DNA from: RGIG5612 sp045546255
GTDB lineage: Bacteria; Bacillota; Clostridia; Lachnospirales; Lachnospiraceae
Direction: 5' to 3'
Length of the DNA stretch: 64,000 nucleotides
NCBI GenBank assembly: GCA_045546255.1
Contig: JAZQCK010000034.1
Span: 1-64,000 of the forward strand
The notes below the pieces were generated by a model. That model ran no database searches, was not told where the DNA came from, and was given only the letters and a program-made list of their open reading frames with translations. This document shows positions 41,855-51,554 of the stretch, one piece after another. A program made the position numbers and the translations under genes. Within the stretch, counting starts at the first letter, position 1; each line of letters opens with the position of its first letter.

Positions 41855-43720
41855 TTACAATAACTTCTCCAGATCATCCATCAGGAACTCAAGTCCCTTG
41901 ATCTTTTCTAACGTTTCTTTTTTCGGGACACCGTCCAGCGTGCAGCCGATGGCCTGATAGAAATTATCGCCCATCTTTTCCACATCCACCGTGATCCCCT
42001 TGAGCGGCCCTTCTTTAAGCGGGGGACTTCCGATCAGCCGCTCCGCAATAAAGGTATCTTCCCGGCGCCAGCCTTCGCGAAGGTTATACATCTGACGCAT
42101 CAGGAAGGAGCGCATGCCGCAATCTAATAATTCTTCCGGCGTGGTCTCTAGCCCGGTCAGTCCGCGATAATACTCAAAGACCGTATCCGGCATATAGCCA
42201 AAGCCTGTAAACTCACAGCATCCGAGCGCTGTCTTCATTTCCGTCATTTTCATTCCGGCGACATCTTCTTCCACGATAGCATCCGGATTATTTTTAAATT
42301 CCGGTTCGCGCATTCCAGCCAGAGCACCGATGCCGCCTTTCACGTGCCGTCCCGGAGTCGGGTCAAATTTATAGGTTCTTGCAAGCGGAGGACCGAAGCG
42401 CGGATCATGCATCGGAAGCTCAATCCCGCCTGCATCGTTTCGGAATTCAAAGCCGCGGTTAAAATGTTTTGCAGCATAAACGGAACCGTTGGCCAGGATC
42501 TTTCCGACGCCTTCGCCTGTCACCATTTTCAAAGTAAGCGCGCGGATCGCTTCTGCATTTCCCCAGTTGAGCTCGATCCCGTCTAAGTCCTCGCTGGTGA
42601 AAAGTCCGTTTTCGTAACACTCCATCGCCCAGGCAATCGTTCCGCCGGTTGAGATCGTATCCGTTCCATATTCATTACATAAGTGGTTACAGTAATTGAC
42701 GGTATAGGCATCCGTGTTCAGCAGGTTCGAGCCAAAGGCTCCGGCGGTCTCATATTCCGGACGGCCTGCTTCTTCCGTTTCCATTTCATCGCCCTTAAAT
42801 CCGTAGATCGCGCCGCATCCGACCGGGCAGGCAAAGCAGGCAAACTTTTTCCGCTTCATGCTCTTATCCATTTCCATGCTCGAAAGCAGCGGGATCGTCT
42901 CTTCTTTGATATCAAGATAGGAGCCGCCCCAGTTTTTAATTCCGATATCGCCCATCATTACAGACGGCTCGAAAGAGGAGTTGGTTCCCCATTGTTTGAA
43001 CGCATCGACGGTTGGCTGGACAGGGCCGTTCTTCTGCCAGTCGCCCACTTTTTTGCTTGCGTCGATCATCCTTTCTTTGTCGGCAACTTCCGGGGCTTTT
43101 CCACCAGCAGCAACCACGATCGCTTTCAGTTTCTTAGATCCCATGACAGCACCGGAGCCGCCTCTTCCTGCAGCTCTGTGTTCATCGTTCATGATTGCCG
43201 CCATATAAGACATGTTTTCGCCGGCTCTGCCGATGGAAGCGACAGCGACTTTTTTGCCGAGATCTTCTGCCAGCGCTTTCTCCAAAGACGAAGTCGTGGT
43301 CGTGCCCCAATACTTGGACGCATCCCGGATCTCCGCTTTGCCGTCTTCTAAATAAAGATAGACCGGTGTCTTAGAAATGCCTTTGACAAGCACACCGTCG
43401 AAGCCGGATTTTTTCAGTTCTGTTCCGAAGGTTCCGCCGGAATTTGCATCGTTGATCCCGTTCGTCACCGGCGATTTGGAAACGACGGTATAGCGGCAGC
43501 CCATCAAGGCTCCCGATGCATTCAGCGCGCCGCACATAAATCCGATCACGCTTTCCGGCGCGAAAACATCTGTCTTCGCCGGCATCATTTCATAGAGCAG
43601 ACGAACGCCTAAGGCCTGTCCGCCCGGAAACAACCGTAACAGACTGTCTTCTAACTTCATGACATCGCAGCTCTTTTTCGAAAGATCTACGATTAGGACT
43701 TGATTGTTATAGCCAAACAT
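41855..43720 (-). CDS. Aldehyde:ferredoxin oxidoreductase family (tungstopterin) enzyme
   Basis: A 621-residue AOR-family protein that oxidises aldehydes to acids with ferredoxin, using a bis-pterin tungsten (or molybdenum) centre. Visible: N-terminal MFGYNNQVLIVDLSKK with PGGQALGVRLLYE, the FeS cysteines in CFACPVGC (about 302-309), and the late CCEFTGF Cys. AGAGGGAG 7 nt before MFGYNN fixes this start; the longer frame to 43744 lacks a site. It lies next to the GRE gene on the same strand, so it could handle an aldehyde made by that enzyme (inference). Confidence 0.92.
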   Translation of the reverse strand: MFGYNNQVLIVDLSKKSCDVMKLEDSLLRLFPGGQALGVRLLYEMMPAKTDVFAPESVIGFMCGALNASGALMGCRYTVVSKSPVTNGINDANSGGTFGTELKKSGFDGVLVKGISKTPVYLYLEDGKAEIRDASKYWGTTTTSSLEKALAEDLGKKVAVASIGRAGENMSYMAAIMNDEHRAAGRGGSGAVMGSKKLKAIVVAAGGKAPEVADKERMIDASKKVGDWQKNGPVQPTVDAFKQWGTNSSFEPSVMMGDIGIKNWGGSYLDIKEETIPLLSSMEMDKSMKRKKFACFACPVGCGAIYGFKGDEMETEEAGRPEYETAGAFGSNLLNTDAYTVNYCNHLCNEYGTDTISTGGTIAWAMECYENGLFTSEDLDGIELNWGNAEAIRALTLKMVTGEGVGKILANGSVYAAKHFNRGFEFRNDAGGIELPMHDPRFGPPLARTYKFDPTPGRHVKGGIGALAGMREPEFKNNPDAIVEEDVAGMKMTEMKTALGCCEFTGFGYMPDTVFEYYRGLTGLETTPEELLDCGMRSFLMRQMYNLREGWRREDTFIAERLIGSPPLKEGPLKGITVDVEKMGDNFYQAIGCTLDGVPKKETLEKIKGLEFLMDDLEKLL

Positions 43721-43859
43721 TATACTATCTCCCTCTGAGCTCATGTTTATTATGAATAATCATTTGTCGTATATAAATGGTAAAATAACCGTATCTTGTT
43801 AGTTTATGTTCAGTTTCCGTCAAGCGGAGACGATGTTTATTTTATAAGGAAAAACCATT

Positions 43860-45215
43860 ATGAATCAAAATATGATTACAGGAAAACCGGCAAGGACCTT
43901 GATTGCGTTTGCCCTGCCGATGATCGTTGGACATCTGTTTCAGCAGTTCTATTCCCTTGCGGACTCCATAATCGTGGGAAGAACGCTGGGGCAGGACGCT
44001 TTGGCCGCAGTCGGAAGCACAGCTTCCGTTGTTATGGTCTTTGTTTCCATTGCCAATGGTTTTGCAATCGGCTGTTCTGTTATTATCTCACAGCTCTTTG
44101 GATCCGGTAATCATACCCGCATGAAAACTGCTTTTAACACGGCATTCATGACCTTTATCGGACTGAGTGTCCTGGCTCTGGCCATCGGTCTTTCTTTAGG
44201 AAAACCGATTGTTTCCGTCACGGGAATTCCGGAGCACATCGTGCCGGATGCCATGTCCTATTACTATATCTATGCGCTCGGCTTCCCGGGACTGTTTTTC
44301 TATAATGTTGCAAACTCCGGCTTTAATGCACTTGGTAAAAGCCGGATGCCGCTGATCTTCCTTTTGATCTCGTCCGTCATGAACATCGGACTTGATCTCT
44401 TATTCATCCTGCAGTTCCACTGGGGTGTTGCAGGCGCGGCGCTTGCAACCACCATTTCCCAGTATTTTGCAGCGATCATTGCTTTCATCTCGCTGCTGCA
44501 TTATCTGAAGAAGAACTTTAAAACCGAACAAAAGCCGCAGCTGTTTAATCTCTTCATGCTGAGGACGATTGCAAAAGTTGCGATTCCTTCCATGATCACC
44601 TCGTCCGTTATCTCTCTGGGCTTTGTGGCCATGCAGTCACTGATCAACAGCTTTGGAACCGATGTCATGGCTGCGTATGCTTCCGGTATGCGCATCGATG
44701 GAATTGCGATTGTCCCGTTGATACAGATCGGAAATGCCGTCTCCACCTTTGCTGCCCAGAATATCGGAGCAGGGCAGGTCGACCGTGTTCCGAAAGGCTA
44801 TCATGTTTCAATCCTGCTGAACCTAGGAATCTGTATCTTTATGGGAGTCTTGCTGTTCTTCTTCGGCAACTTCTTTATCAGTCTGTTCCTTGACGCAGAT
44901 GCGAGCGCGAATGCGATCCGCATCGGCAGTGAGTATCTGCGTATCGTCGGAAGTTTCTACTTTATCTTAGGACTTCTGTATATTACCACCGGTCTTTTGC
45001 GCGGCGTCGGAGATGCCACTCTTGCGATGATCGCAACGCTCGTCAACTTTGTCTGCAGAGTTGCCTTCGCTTATATCTCCGTAGCCATCACACACAGCGA
45101 AAGCATGATCTGGTGGTCCAATCTGTTCGGATGGTGCTTCGGCTTCCTCGTTGCATACATCCGCTACCGTTCCGGAAAATGGAAAAAGAAATCTCTCGTC
45201 GCGGAACTGGAATAG
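43860..45215 (+). CDS. MATE family efflux transporter
   Basis: A 451-residue multidrug and toxic compound exporter with twelve predicted membrane helices in two homologous halves. The N-terminal MNQNMITGKPARTLIAFALPMIVGHLFQQFYSLADSIIVGRTLG is the DinF/NorM-like start. It exchanges cations for drugs or metabolic by-products. AAGGAAAAA lies upstream. It sits on the opposite strand between AOR and the second GRE and ends 12 bp from the GRE2 stop. May export a toxic intermediate of the pathway. Confidence 0.9.
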   Translation: MNQNMITGKPARTLIAFALPMIVGHLFQQFYSLADSIIVGRTLGQDALAAVGSTASVVMVFVSIANGFAIGCSVIISQLFGSGNHTRMKTAFNTAFMTFIGLSVLALAIGLSLGKPIVSVTGIPEHIVPDAMSYYYIYALGFPGLFFYNVANSGFNALGKSRMPLIFLLISSVMNIGLDLLFILQFHWGVAGAALATTISQYFAAIIAFISLLHYLKKNFKTEQKPQLFNLFMLRTIAKVAIPSMITSSVISLGFVAMQSLINSFGTDVMAAYASGMRIDGIAIVPLIQIGNAVSTFAAQNIGAGQVDRVPKGYHVSILLNLGICIFMGVLLFFFGNFFISLFLDADASANAIRIGSEYLRIVGSFYFILGLLYITTGLLRGVGDATLAMIATLVNFVCRVAFAYISVAITHSESMIWWSNLFGWCFGFLVAYIRYRSGKWKKKSLVAELE

Positions 45216-45227
45216 CTTTATAAGTCT

Positions 45228-47654
45228 TTACAAGCCCATCTCCGTTCGGCGGATCAGATCATCCTGGGAGTCTTTATAGACTTCTACAAAGTATGCAGAG
45301 AATCCGGCAACGCGGACGACCAGATCGCGGTAATTTTCCGGATGTTTCTGGGCATCCCGAAGTGTGTCTCCGGAGATGATGTTCAGCTGCAGCTCCATGC
45401 CGCCCTCTTTAAAATAGGTGCTCATAACAGCCACCAGTTTTTTCAGGCCGTCCTCATTTTTCAATGCGGTCGGATGGAACTTCATGTTGCAGAGCGTTCC
45501 GTTTCCAAACTTCGTATAGTCGAACGTCAGCAGCGACTTCAGCGTACTCGTCGGGCCGGACTTGTCCAGACCCTGAACAGGAGAGATGCCGTCAGAGAGC
45601 GGATCGCCCTGCTTACGTCCGTCCGGAGTTGCCGCAGTGATCTTTCCAAACACAACGTTGAGCGTCACCGGATAGCAGCCCGCATTGTAGTGGTTGCCGC
45701 GCGGGCCTGTGCAGCGGTTGATCGCATCTGCATAAGCGTTGGCTGCGAAGGTCATATATTTATCGCTTTCCGGATCGGCGTTTCCGAAGTGTGGGACTCT
45801 GCCGATGATCATCTGGCGCAGCTCTTCATATCCTTCCCAGTTATTCATGAGCGCATCATAGAGCTCCCGGGTTGTTGCAAGTTTTTCTTTAAAGCAGACC
45901 CGGTCGATGATGTTCAGCGAGTCTGCCACATTTCCGATACCGATACAGGAATTGCCTGTGGAATTAAACATGGCGCCGCCCCACATGACATCTTTTCCGG
46001 ACTCCATGCATCCGGTAATGGTAGCGGAAGCCAGTGGGATTGGGGTGTGGAATGCAGCGACCGATTCCCAGGTGTTGGTGCAGTTTGCATGCCACATCAT
46101 CCAATAGTCATACTGCTTCTTAACGGCCGCAAGCACCTCGTCCATTGAGTTCATCTCGTAGAGGTAGCCGGTTTCCGGTCCCTGGATCTTTTCGTTTTTC
46201 GGAGTCCCTGCCGGATGGAATGGGTTCACGCCATTGTTGATGGCCATGAGCATCGCCGTGGTAATGTTGATATACGACTGTGTGCCGTTGCCGCCTGGCT
46301 GGGCCCACTCATAGCCGCCGACTTCCGGCTCGACGCAGCCGATCAGGCAGTAGTTTCTAGCATATTCCAAAGGGATACCGCGGCGCATCAGCGCCGGGAT
46401 GATCGCCTCATCATTTTCAAAAGTAGGGATGCCGCCGCAGATCTTCGTTGTTTCGATGCCTGCTTCCCAAAGTTCCAGCGGGGTGCCTGGGTGGATGCGC
46501 AGCGCCTGAGGAATGATCAGCTGCAGACGGGCAGAGGACTGCAGGAACATGTAGGTGACATCGTTGGTCGCATCGCGGCCTTCCATATCCACGCCGCCTA
46601 AGGTGATCAGCGTGCCGCAGGTATAACCCGGGTTGGAGGCAGTGGCTCTCTCGTTCCAGATCTTGTTCAGCTCCATGAGCTTTAAGAAGAACATGTCCAC
46701 CATTTCCTGGCCCTGCTCCGGAGTGATCCGTCCGGCTTTCAGGTCTTCCTCATAGTAGCTTCCAAGATACTGGTCGATCCGACCGAAGCTGATGCCGTGC
46801 AGCTGTGCGTCTAAACACATTGCAAGCTGGTACATCCAGGTGCACTGCAGCGCATCATAGAACGTGCGGCATGGGTTTTCCATGATCCAGTCCAGGGTAT
46901 CAGCCATGCGGAGCAGCTCTTCTTTTCGAGCTGGATTCGTGCAGGCTTCCGCCTGGCGCAGCGCCTCTTTTGCATAGCGCTTGGACCAGATGATAATGCC
47001 TTCCGAAACGATCTCGACAGCACGATAGAAATGATATTTGTTCACATCCTCACCGAAGATACCGTTTTCTTCGAGCGCTTCTTTTTTCTGGCGTGCCTCG
47101 TCGCGGATGGCGCCAAAGCCTTTGCGCGTCGCTGTCCAGAAGTTTGCGTTGAAATGGCCAACCGGTGCCTGGGCATTTTCCGAAGCATTGAAATAGATCA
47201 CGCCGCTTTTATCAAGCTTATCCATCAGCGGCTCCGGATAATATTCATTCGCGATCGAGCTCATGTTATTTTTTAGCCAAAAGTCACCCGTCTCCAGAAG
47301 ATATTTTTCATCTTCTTCGTCGATCTCGTATGGATCTACGGAACGGGTGCGGATGTTGTTGGAACGAAGCTCTTCCATGAACCAGGTCCAGGAGACCTCC
47401 GGGTAGAGGGCGCTGGAGCGGTACTTCGTTCCCTGCCAGCCGACAATGAGCTCGTCCTCATTGATGCAGACAGGCAGTTTTTCAAACAGATTGCGCAGGT
47501 TTTTTGCACGCTTTAAAATGCCGGTCAGCTGCGGGTTTTCTTTATAAAACTCGGTCACCAGCCGGTAACGGTTGATATCCAAAGAAGGCTTCGTGCTGCG
47601 GCATTTTTCCCGGATCGCACGAACCCGTTCTGTCATAGGGCTTTTCTGATACAT
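45228..47654 (-). CDS. Glycyl radical enzyme 2 (paralogue of GRE1)
   Basis: An 808-residue GRE. Active site Cys440 and Glu442 in GCVEP; glycyl radical Gly784 in RVAGFSAYF. The last 32 residues differ from GRE1 at only three positions, so the two arose by duplication, but the region after GCVEP (EVGGYEWAQPGGNGTQSY) differs, which may mean different substrates. GGGGGAA lies near the start. An FAD oxidoreductase gene precedes it on the same strand. The activase must be encoded elsewhere. Confidence 0.93.
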   Translation of the reverse strand: MYQKSPMTERVRAIREKCRSTKPSLDINRYRLVTEFYKENPQLTGILKRAKNLRNLFEKLPVCINEDELIVGWQGTKYRSSALYPEVSWTWFMEELRSNNIRTRSVDPYEIDEEDEKYLLETGDFWLKNNMSSIANEYYPEPLMDKLDKSGVIYFNASENAQAPVGHFNANFWTATRKGFGAIRDEARQKKEALEENGIFGEDVNKYHFYRAVEIVSEGIIIWSKRYAKEALRQAEACTNPARKEELLRMADTLDWIMENPCRTFYDALQCTWMYQLAMCLDAQLHGISFGRIDQYLGSYYEEDLKAGRITPEQGQEMVDMFFLKLMELNKIWNERATASNPGYTCGTLITLGGVDMEGRDATNDVTYMFLQSSARLQLIIPQALRIHPGTPLELWEAGIETTKICGGIPTFENDEAIIPALMRRGIPLEYARNYCLIGCVEPEVGGYEWAQPGGNGTQSYINITTAMLMAINNGVNPFHPAGTPKNEKIQGPETGYLYEMNSMDEVLAAVKKQYDYWMMWHANCTNTWESVAAFHTPIPLASATITGCMESGKDVMWGGAMFNSTGNSCIGIGNVADSLNIIDRVCFKEKLATTRELYDALMNNWEGYEELRQMIIGRVPHFGNADPESDKYMTFAANAYADAINRCTGPRGNHYNAGCYPVTLNVVFGKITAATPDGRKQGDPLSDGISPVQGLDKSGPTSTLKSLLTFDYTKFGNGTLCNMKFHPTALKNEDGLKKLVAVMSTYFKEGGMELQLNIISGDTLRDAQKHPENYRDLVVRVAGFSAYFVEVYKDSQDDLIRRTEMGL

Positions 47655-47749
47655 TTTGATTCCCCCATCCTATCTTTATTCTTGTCTAATTTAACTTTAA
47701 AACATTCTCCGGCATAGCTCAAATGCAAGAATTGAATCAGCTGATTCTT

Positions 47750-49216
47750 CTACGGCAGGATCACATCCTGTTTCAGCAGAGCCTCTTTGAGTTCCGCATA
47801 CGGAAGCTCCCTGACGGAGCATCCTTTCTGAACGGCCAGCGCAGCAGCGGTGCCGGCTGCCTGACCGAAGCAGAAGCAGTGCGGGACCAGATTAAACAGG
47901 GAGTTGGCCTCATCGTCGGAGGAAAAGGCTCTGCAGGCAACGAGCAGACCTTCCGTCTCTTTCGGGATCAGCGTTCCAAACGGAACATAGACGAGCGGAT
48001 ACTCGATGCTCTTATCCCCGAGGTCATTGCTCGGAAAGATCGCGATCGTATCTTCAAAGGCTTCTTTGCGGAACATGTTCTCGGCGCGCAGAGAAGCTTC
48101 TCCGATCAGACGTAGTCCGCCTGTCGTTCCAAGCTGCGGAGAGGTCAGCATGATAAAGCTTTTTTCAAAGCCCGGAGCCTTATCTCTTAACAGCTCCCAG
48201 GTCTGAACCGCGCGTTCTCTGCCGGAGACATCCATCCGTGTCATCTCTTCGACGTCTGTCTGACAGTTCGTGATGAAATGCGGATGCAGCCATGCAACGT
48301 TCTCCTGGTTTTTCAGCATACCGCGGAAAAACGAAACATAAAGGCCTTTATCATGAAGTTCATTTTTTAAGGCGATATGCTGATCCGGCCTGGAACTTAC
48401 GAATTTATCATACGCGCGGAAATCCACGCCGCCGATCCAGAAACCGAAGCAAAGATGCTTGATTCTGAGACCAAAGTCGATATTGTCTTCATATGCTGTG
48501 CCGGAACGAGGGATCAGGTCTCCGTCGCCGGTTCCATCAATGATAACTTTTCCAAGGACCGCGCGCCTTCCGGTCTTGCTTTCAAAGATGATTCCTTTAA
48601 CCGTGTTCCCTTCCATGATCGTATCTGTGACCCAGGAATGCAGATACAGTTTGACGCCGGCTTCCATGACCATCCGGTTCATTTCATTCTTGCCAATCTC
48701 CGGATCGATGATGGCGGAATAGACGAGACACTCTTCGCCGTTTTTATTTTTACGGACGAAGAAATGCTGGAAACTGCTGTCTTTATAATATTTCAGTACA
48801 GACGGGTCCGTTGAGCCCCAGTCTTCTTCCAGAGGGCGGAACGCCGCATCCTGCTTGTCTAAGCGGGTGATCAGCTCCTCGAGGATTCCCCCGATATAGC
48901 GCTTTCCGTCCAGGTCGCTTAAGTGCGGGATGATATTGACGAGACCGCCGGTGCTCATTCCGCCTAAATGGCCGTAGCGCTCAAGCAGGATCGTCCTTGC
49001 GCCGGAGCGCGCCGCTGCGACTGCCGCAGCAAAACCGCCGGGGCCTCCCCCGACCACGATGACGTCCGCTTCGCTGATGACTTCTACTTCCCGGGCCGCT
49101 TCCTGAATGCTTTTTACGCCCGGCTTGAATCTCTCATCGCTCTTTGGAGCTTCCGGAATCGTATAGCGCGACATTCCGGCAGGTCCGTGATAGCGTAATC
49201 TTTCTTCTTTCCCCAT
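47750..49216 (-). CDS. FAD-dependent oxidoreductase
   Basis: A 488-residue flavoprotein of the FAD_oxidored type. The Rossmann dinucleotide loop reads VIVVGGGPGGFAAAVAAARSGARTILLERYGHLGGMSTGG at about residues 48-90, and LVACRAFSSDDEANSLFNLVPHCFCFGQAAGTAAALA ends the FAD fold. AGAAGG lies 5 nt before MGKEERL; an ATG seven codons earlier is the alternative. It may be co-transcribed with GRE2. Substrate unknown; members reduce or oxidise diverse C-C or C-O bonds. Confidence 0.87.
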   Translation of the reverse strand: MGKEERLRYHGPAGMSRYTIPEAPKSDERFKPGVKSIQEAAREVEVISEADVIVVGGGPGGFAAAVAAARSGARTILLERYGHLGGMSTGGLVNIIPHLSDLDGKRYIGGILEELITRLDKQDAAFRPLEEDWGSTDPSVLKYYKDSSFQHFFVRKNKNGEECLVYSAIIDPEIGKNEMNRMVMEAGVKLYLHSWVTDTIMEGNTVKGIIFESKTGRRAVLGKVIIDGTGDGDLIPRSGTAYEDNIDFGLRIKHLCFGFWIGGVDFRAYDKFVSSRPDQHIALKNELHDKGLYVSFFRGMLKNQENVAWLHPHFITNCQTDVEEMTRMDVSGRERAVQTWELLRDKAPGFEKSFIMLTSPQLGTTGGLRLIGEASLRAENMFRKEAFEDTIAIFPSNDLGDKSIEYPLVYVPFGTLIPKETEGLLVACRAFSSDDEANSLFNLVPHCFCFGQAAGTAAALAVQKGCSVRELPYAELKEALLKQDVILP

Positions 49217-49489
49217 ATTTTCCTTCTTTCTATCCAATCTGCTGATGGTTGCTCTTACGGTTATTCATACTTTACAGACGCCCTCAAAAGCGCCTGTATT
49301 TTAGGTTTTTACCTCTAAAAAAATGATAAGGGAAACCGCCCGATTAAGCAAATGCCGGAGCTGAATGAGTTCATCCAGATTTGCAATTGATAACCTGCTT
49401 TCCTTCTTCCAGGATCCAACCTATAATTAGCTTGTCAGATGAATTTTATATTATCAGACTGATCTTTGATCAGGAGAAAGAGTAAAACT

Positions 49490-50095
49490 ATGGAGAAATG
49501 CAAATACGGAACCGCACTGAGTGATATTGATCATTTAGATCCAAAAAAAACAGTGCTTCTTATGATCGACATGGAGAAGGCTTTCGTCGAACCGGGTGCT
49601 GCGCTTTGCATTCAGGGCGCAAAAGCCACCGTGCCTGCCTGTGCGGCTGTATTGAAGGATGCGAGGAGTCTCGGGATTCGCATCATATGGATCAAACGGG
49701 AATATCAGGCGGATGGCAGTGATATGGAACTGCCTCGCAGGAAGATGCTGAAAGAGCGCGGCATCACAGGTGTTCTTGCACGAGGAACGACCGGCATAAA
49801 CAGTATGGAAGAGCCGGATGGACTGGTACGCTTTCCGGACGAAACGGTGATCATCAAGCCCAGGTGGAGCGCTTTCTTCCAAACGGAGCTTCGCAGCATT
49901 CTTGAGGAGTGTGGGATCGATACTGTGATACTGGCAGGCACGACAACACCGAACTGTATTCGGACGACCTGTTATGATGCGATTGCATATGACTACAGGA
50001 CGATCGTGCTTTCGGAATGTACGTCTTCAAACACAGCAGCAATACAAATTGCAAATCTGGATGATATGAAAAGGGCCGGAGCCGAGATTGTGTGA
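49490..50095 (+). CDS. Isochorismatase-like cysteine hydrolase
   Basis: A 201-residue hydrolase. The triad is visible: Asp in LLMIDMEKAF near residue 23, Lys in IIKPRWSAFF near 117, and the nucleophile Cys in TTTPNCIRTTCYDA near 153. Family members split amides, N-carbamoyl compounds or isochorismate-type esters. AGGAGAAAGAG precedes the ATG, which excludes the upstream start at 49466. It stands alone between the divergent FAD gene and the LigM operon. The 49217-49489 stretch contains no gene that I can support. Confidence 0.88.
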   Translation: MEKCKYGTALSDIDHLDPKKTVLLMIDMEKAFVEPGAALCIQGAKATVPACAAVLKDARSLGIRIIWIKREYQADGSDMELPRRKMLKERGITGVLARGTTGINSMEEPDGLVRFPDETVIIKPRWSAFFQTELRSILEECGIDTVILAGTTTPNCIRTTCYDAIAYDYRTIVLSECTSSNTAAIQIANLDDMKRAGAEIV

Positions 50096-50148
50096 AGCAG
50101 TGCTGAGATCGTGCGGATCAGAAAAACAGAGTGTGACTTGGAAAAAGA

Positions 50149-50176
50149 TTGTCTGCAAGAAAAGCTGTGCTATACT
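50149..50176 (+). promoter_or_regulatory. Promoter of the LigM-nitroreductase-esterase operon
   Basis: TTGTCT (50149-50154), 16-bp spacer, TATACT (50171-50176); the start of transcription should be near 50183, giving a leader of about 60 nt. Confidence 0.55.
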
Positions 50177-50243
50177 TGAGATGTGCTTTAAGACGTTAAA
50201 GCGATAAAACCTTTAGGGAAGGAGTAGGAAAGGAGCAGGCAGG

Positions 50244-51545
50244 ATGAGTGAACAGGTTAAGATCAGAGGCGGAGTCCCGGTCTATCCGGATGTAGTACAT
50301 TATTTCGATGTCATTATGGACCAGCGGATCTGGGAGGCAGAAGGATGGAAAGAAGAAAGTCTTTCATGGAAAGAAAGCTGCTACATCCATTCCGGTTTAA
50401 GTGGGATCGCGCTCCAGGTCACAGGGGCTGAGGCGACGGAATTTCTATCCCGCATTTCCGTGAATAATGTTTACAAGTGGAAAGCCGGAACGATGAAGCA
50501 TTTGGTCCAGGTGAATGAGGACGGTTATATTGCAAACCATGCACTGGCGGCGAAGGACAATGATAATGCATATCGGATCATGGCATGTCCTCCATGGCCT
50601 CTTTATATGGCAGGCCGTCTGCAGATGGACGTGAAAGTGGAGTTTATCCCATGCTTTGTGCATCAGATTTCAGGGCCGAAGGCAAAAGAGGTCATTGAAA
50701 AGGCAACAGGAGAAGATATCTCCGATGTGAAATTTATGGATTTCAGACCGATCCGTATTCCGGGGATCGATGCTGATCTGGAGATCGGAAGGATCGGCAT
50801 GTCAGGTACGATCGCGTATGAGATTCATGGACACATGCAGTATTCCGCGCAGTCTTATGATGCGATCTATCAGACCGGAAAAGAGTTCAGCATGAAGCGG
50901 CTTGGCTGGAGGACCTACTGTGTCAATCATGCAGAAGGTGGTTTCCCACAGGGCGGAAGTTCCTTTATGTATGCGTTTGATCAGGGTTATTGGGATATGG
51001 TTGGCGATGCAACGACGTCCATGCCGACGAGAGGACTTGTTGGCAGTTTTCCGCCGGAAAATATCAAGGCGCGATATCGCACGCCTTATGATGTCGGCTG
51101 GGGATGGATGGTGAAATTCGATCATGAGTTTATTGGCCGCGAAGCATTGGAAAAGATTGCAATGAATCCGCCGCACGAGATGGTGACGCTGGAGTGGAAT
51201 CAGGAGGATGTCATGGATGTCTGGGCTTCAATGTTTGGCCCACGCGAGGAGGAGTATAAAATCTTCGAACTCCCATGCCTGGAACCGCAGCAGGCAGGCG
51301 GTTTTGCGGACCGCGTAACAAAAGACGGGGAAGAGGTCGGCGTCTCCATGTTCCCGACCTACTCGTATTATTACCGGAAATTTATTTCCCATTGCACGAT
51401 CAATAAAGCGCTGGCAGCAGAGGGGACGGAGGTCGTTATCCACTGGGGCGATTATGGCAAAACGAAAATCAAAGAGATTCGTGCAACCGTTGCCAAATAC
51501 CCGTATTCCACATTAAAGCCGAACCAGCATTATTATGACGATTGA
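50244..51545 (+). CDS. GcvT/LigM-family tetrahydrofolate-dependent demethylase
   Basis: A 433-residue protein of the aminomethyltransferase fold. The N-terminal domain has LSWKESCYIHSGLSGIALQVTGAEATEFLSRISVNNVYKW, and the C-terminal barrel carries WGWMVKFDHEFIGREAL. It is longer than GcvT and resembles LigM/DesA-type O-demethylases, which pass the methyl of an aryl methyl ether such as vanillate or syringate to tetrahydrofolate. No GcvP/GcvH genes lie nearby, so a glycine cleavage role is unlikely. AAAGGAGCAGG precedes the ATG. First gene of a three-gene operon. Confidence 0.82.
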   Translation: MSEQVKIRGGVPVYPDVVHYFDVIMDQRIWEAEGWKEESLSWKESCYIHSGLSGIALQVTGAEATEFLSRISVNNVYKWKAGTMKHLVQVNEDGYIANHALAAKDNDNAYRIMACPPWPLYMAGRLQMDVKVEFIPCFVHQISGPKAKEVIEKATGEDISDVKFMDFRPIRIPGIDADLEIGRIGMSGTIAYEIHGHMQYSAQSYDAIYQTGKEFSMKRLGWRTYCVNHAEGGFPQGGSSFMYAFDQGYWDMVGDATTSMPTRGLVGSFPPENIKARYRTPYDVGWGWMVKFDHEFIGREALEKIAMNPPHEMVTLEWNQEDVMDVWASMFGPREEEYKIFELPCLEPQQAGGFADRVTKDGEEVGVSMFPTYSYYYRKFISHCTINKALAAEGTEVVIHWGDYGKTKIKEIRATVAKYPYSTLKPNQHYYDD

Positions 51546-51554
51546 GAGGTGTTT

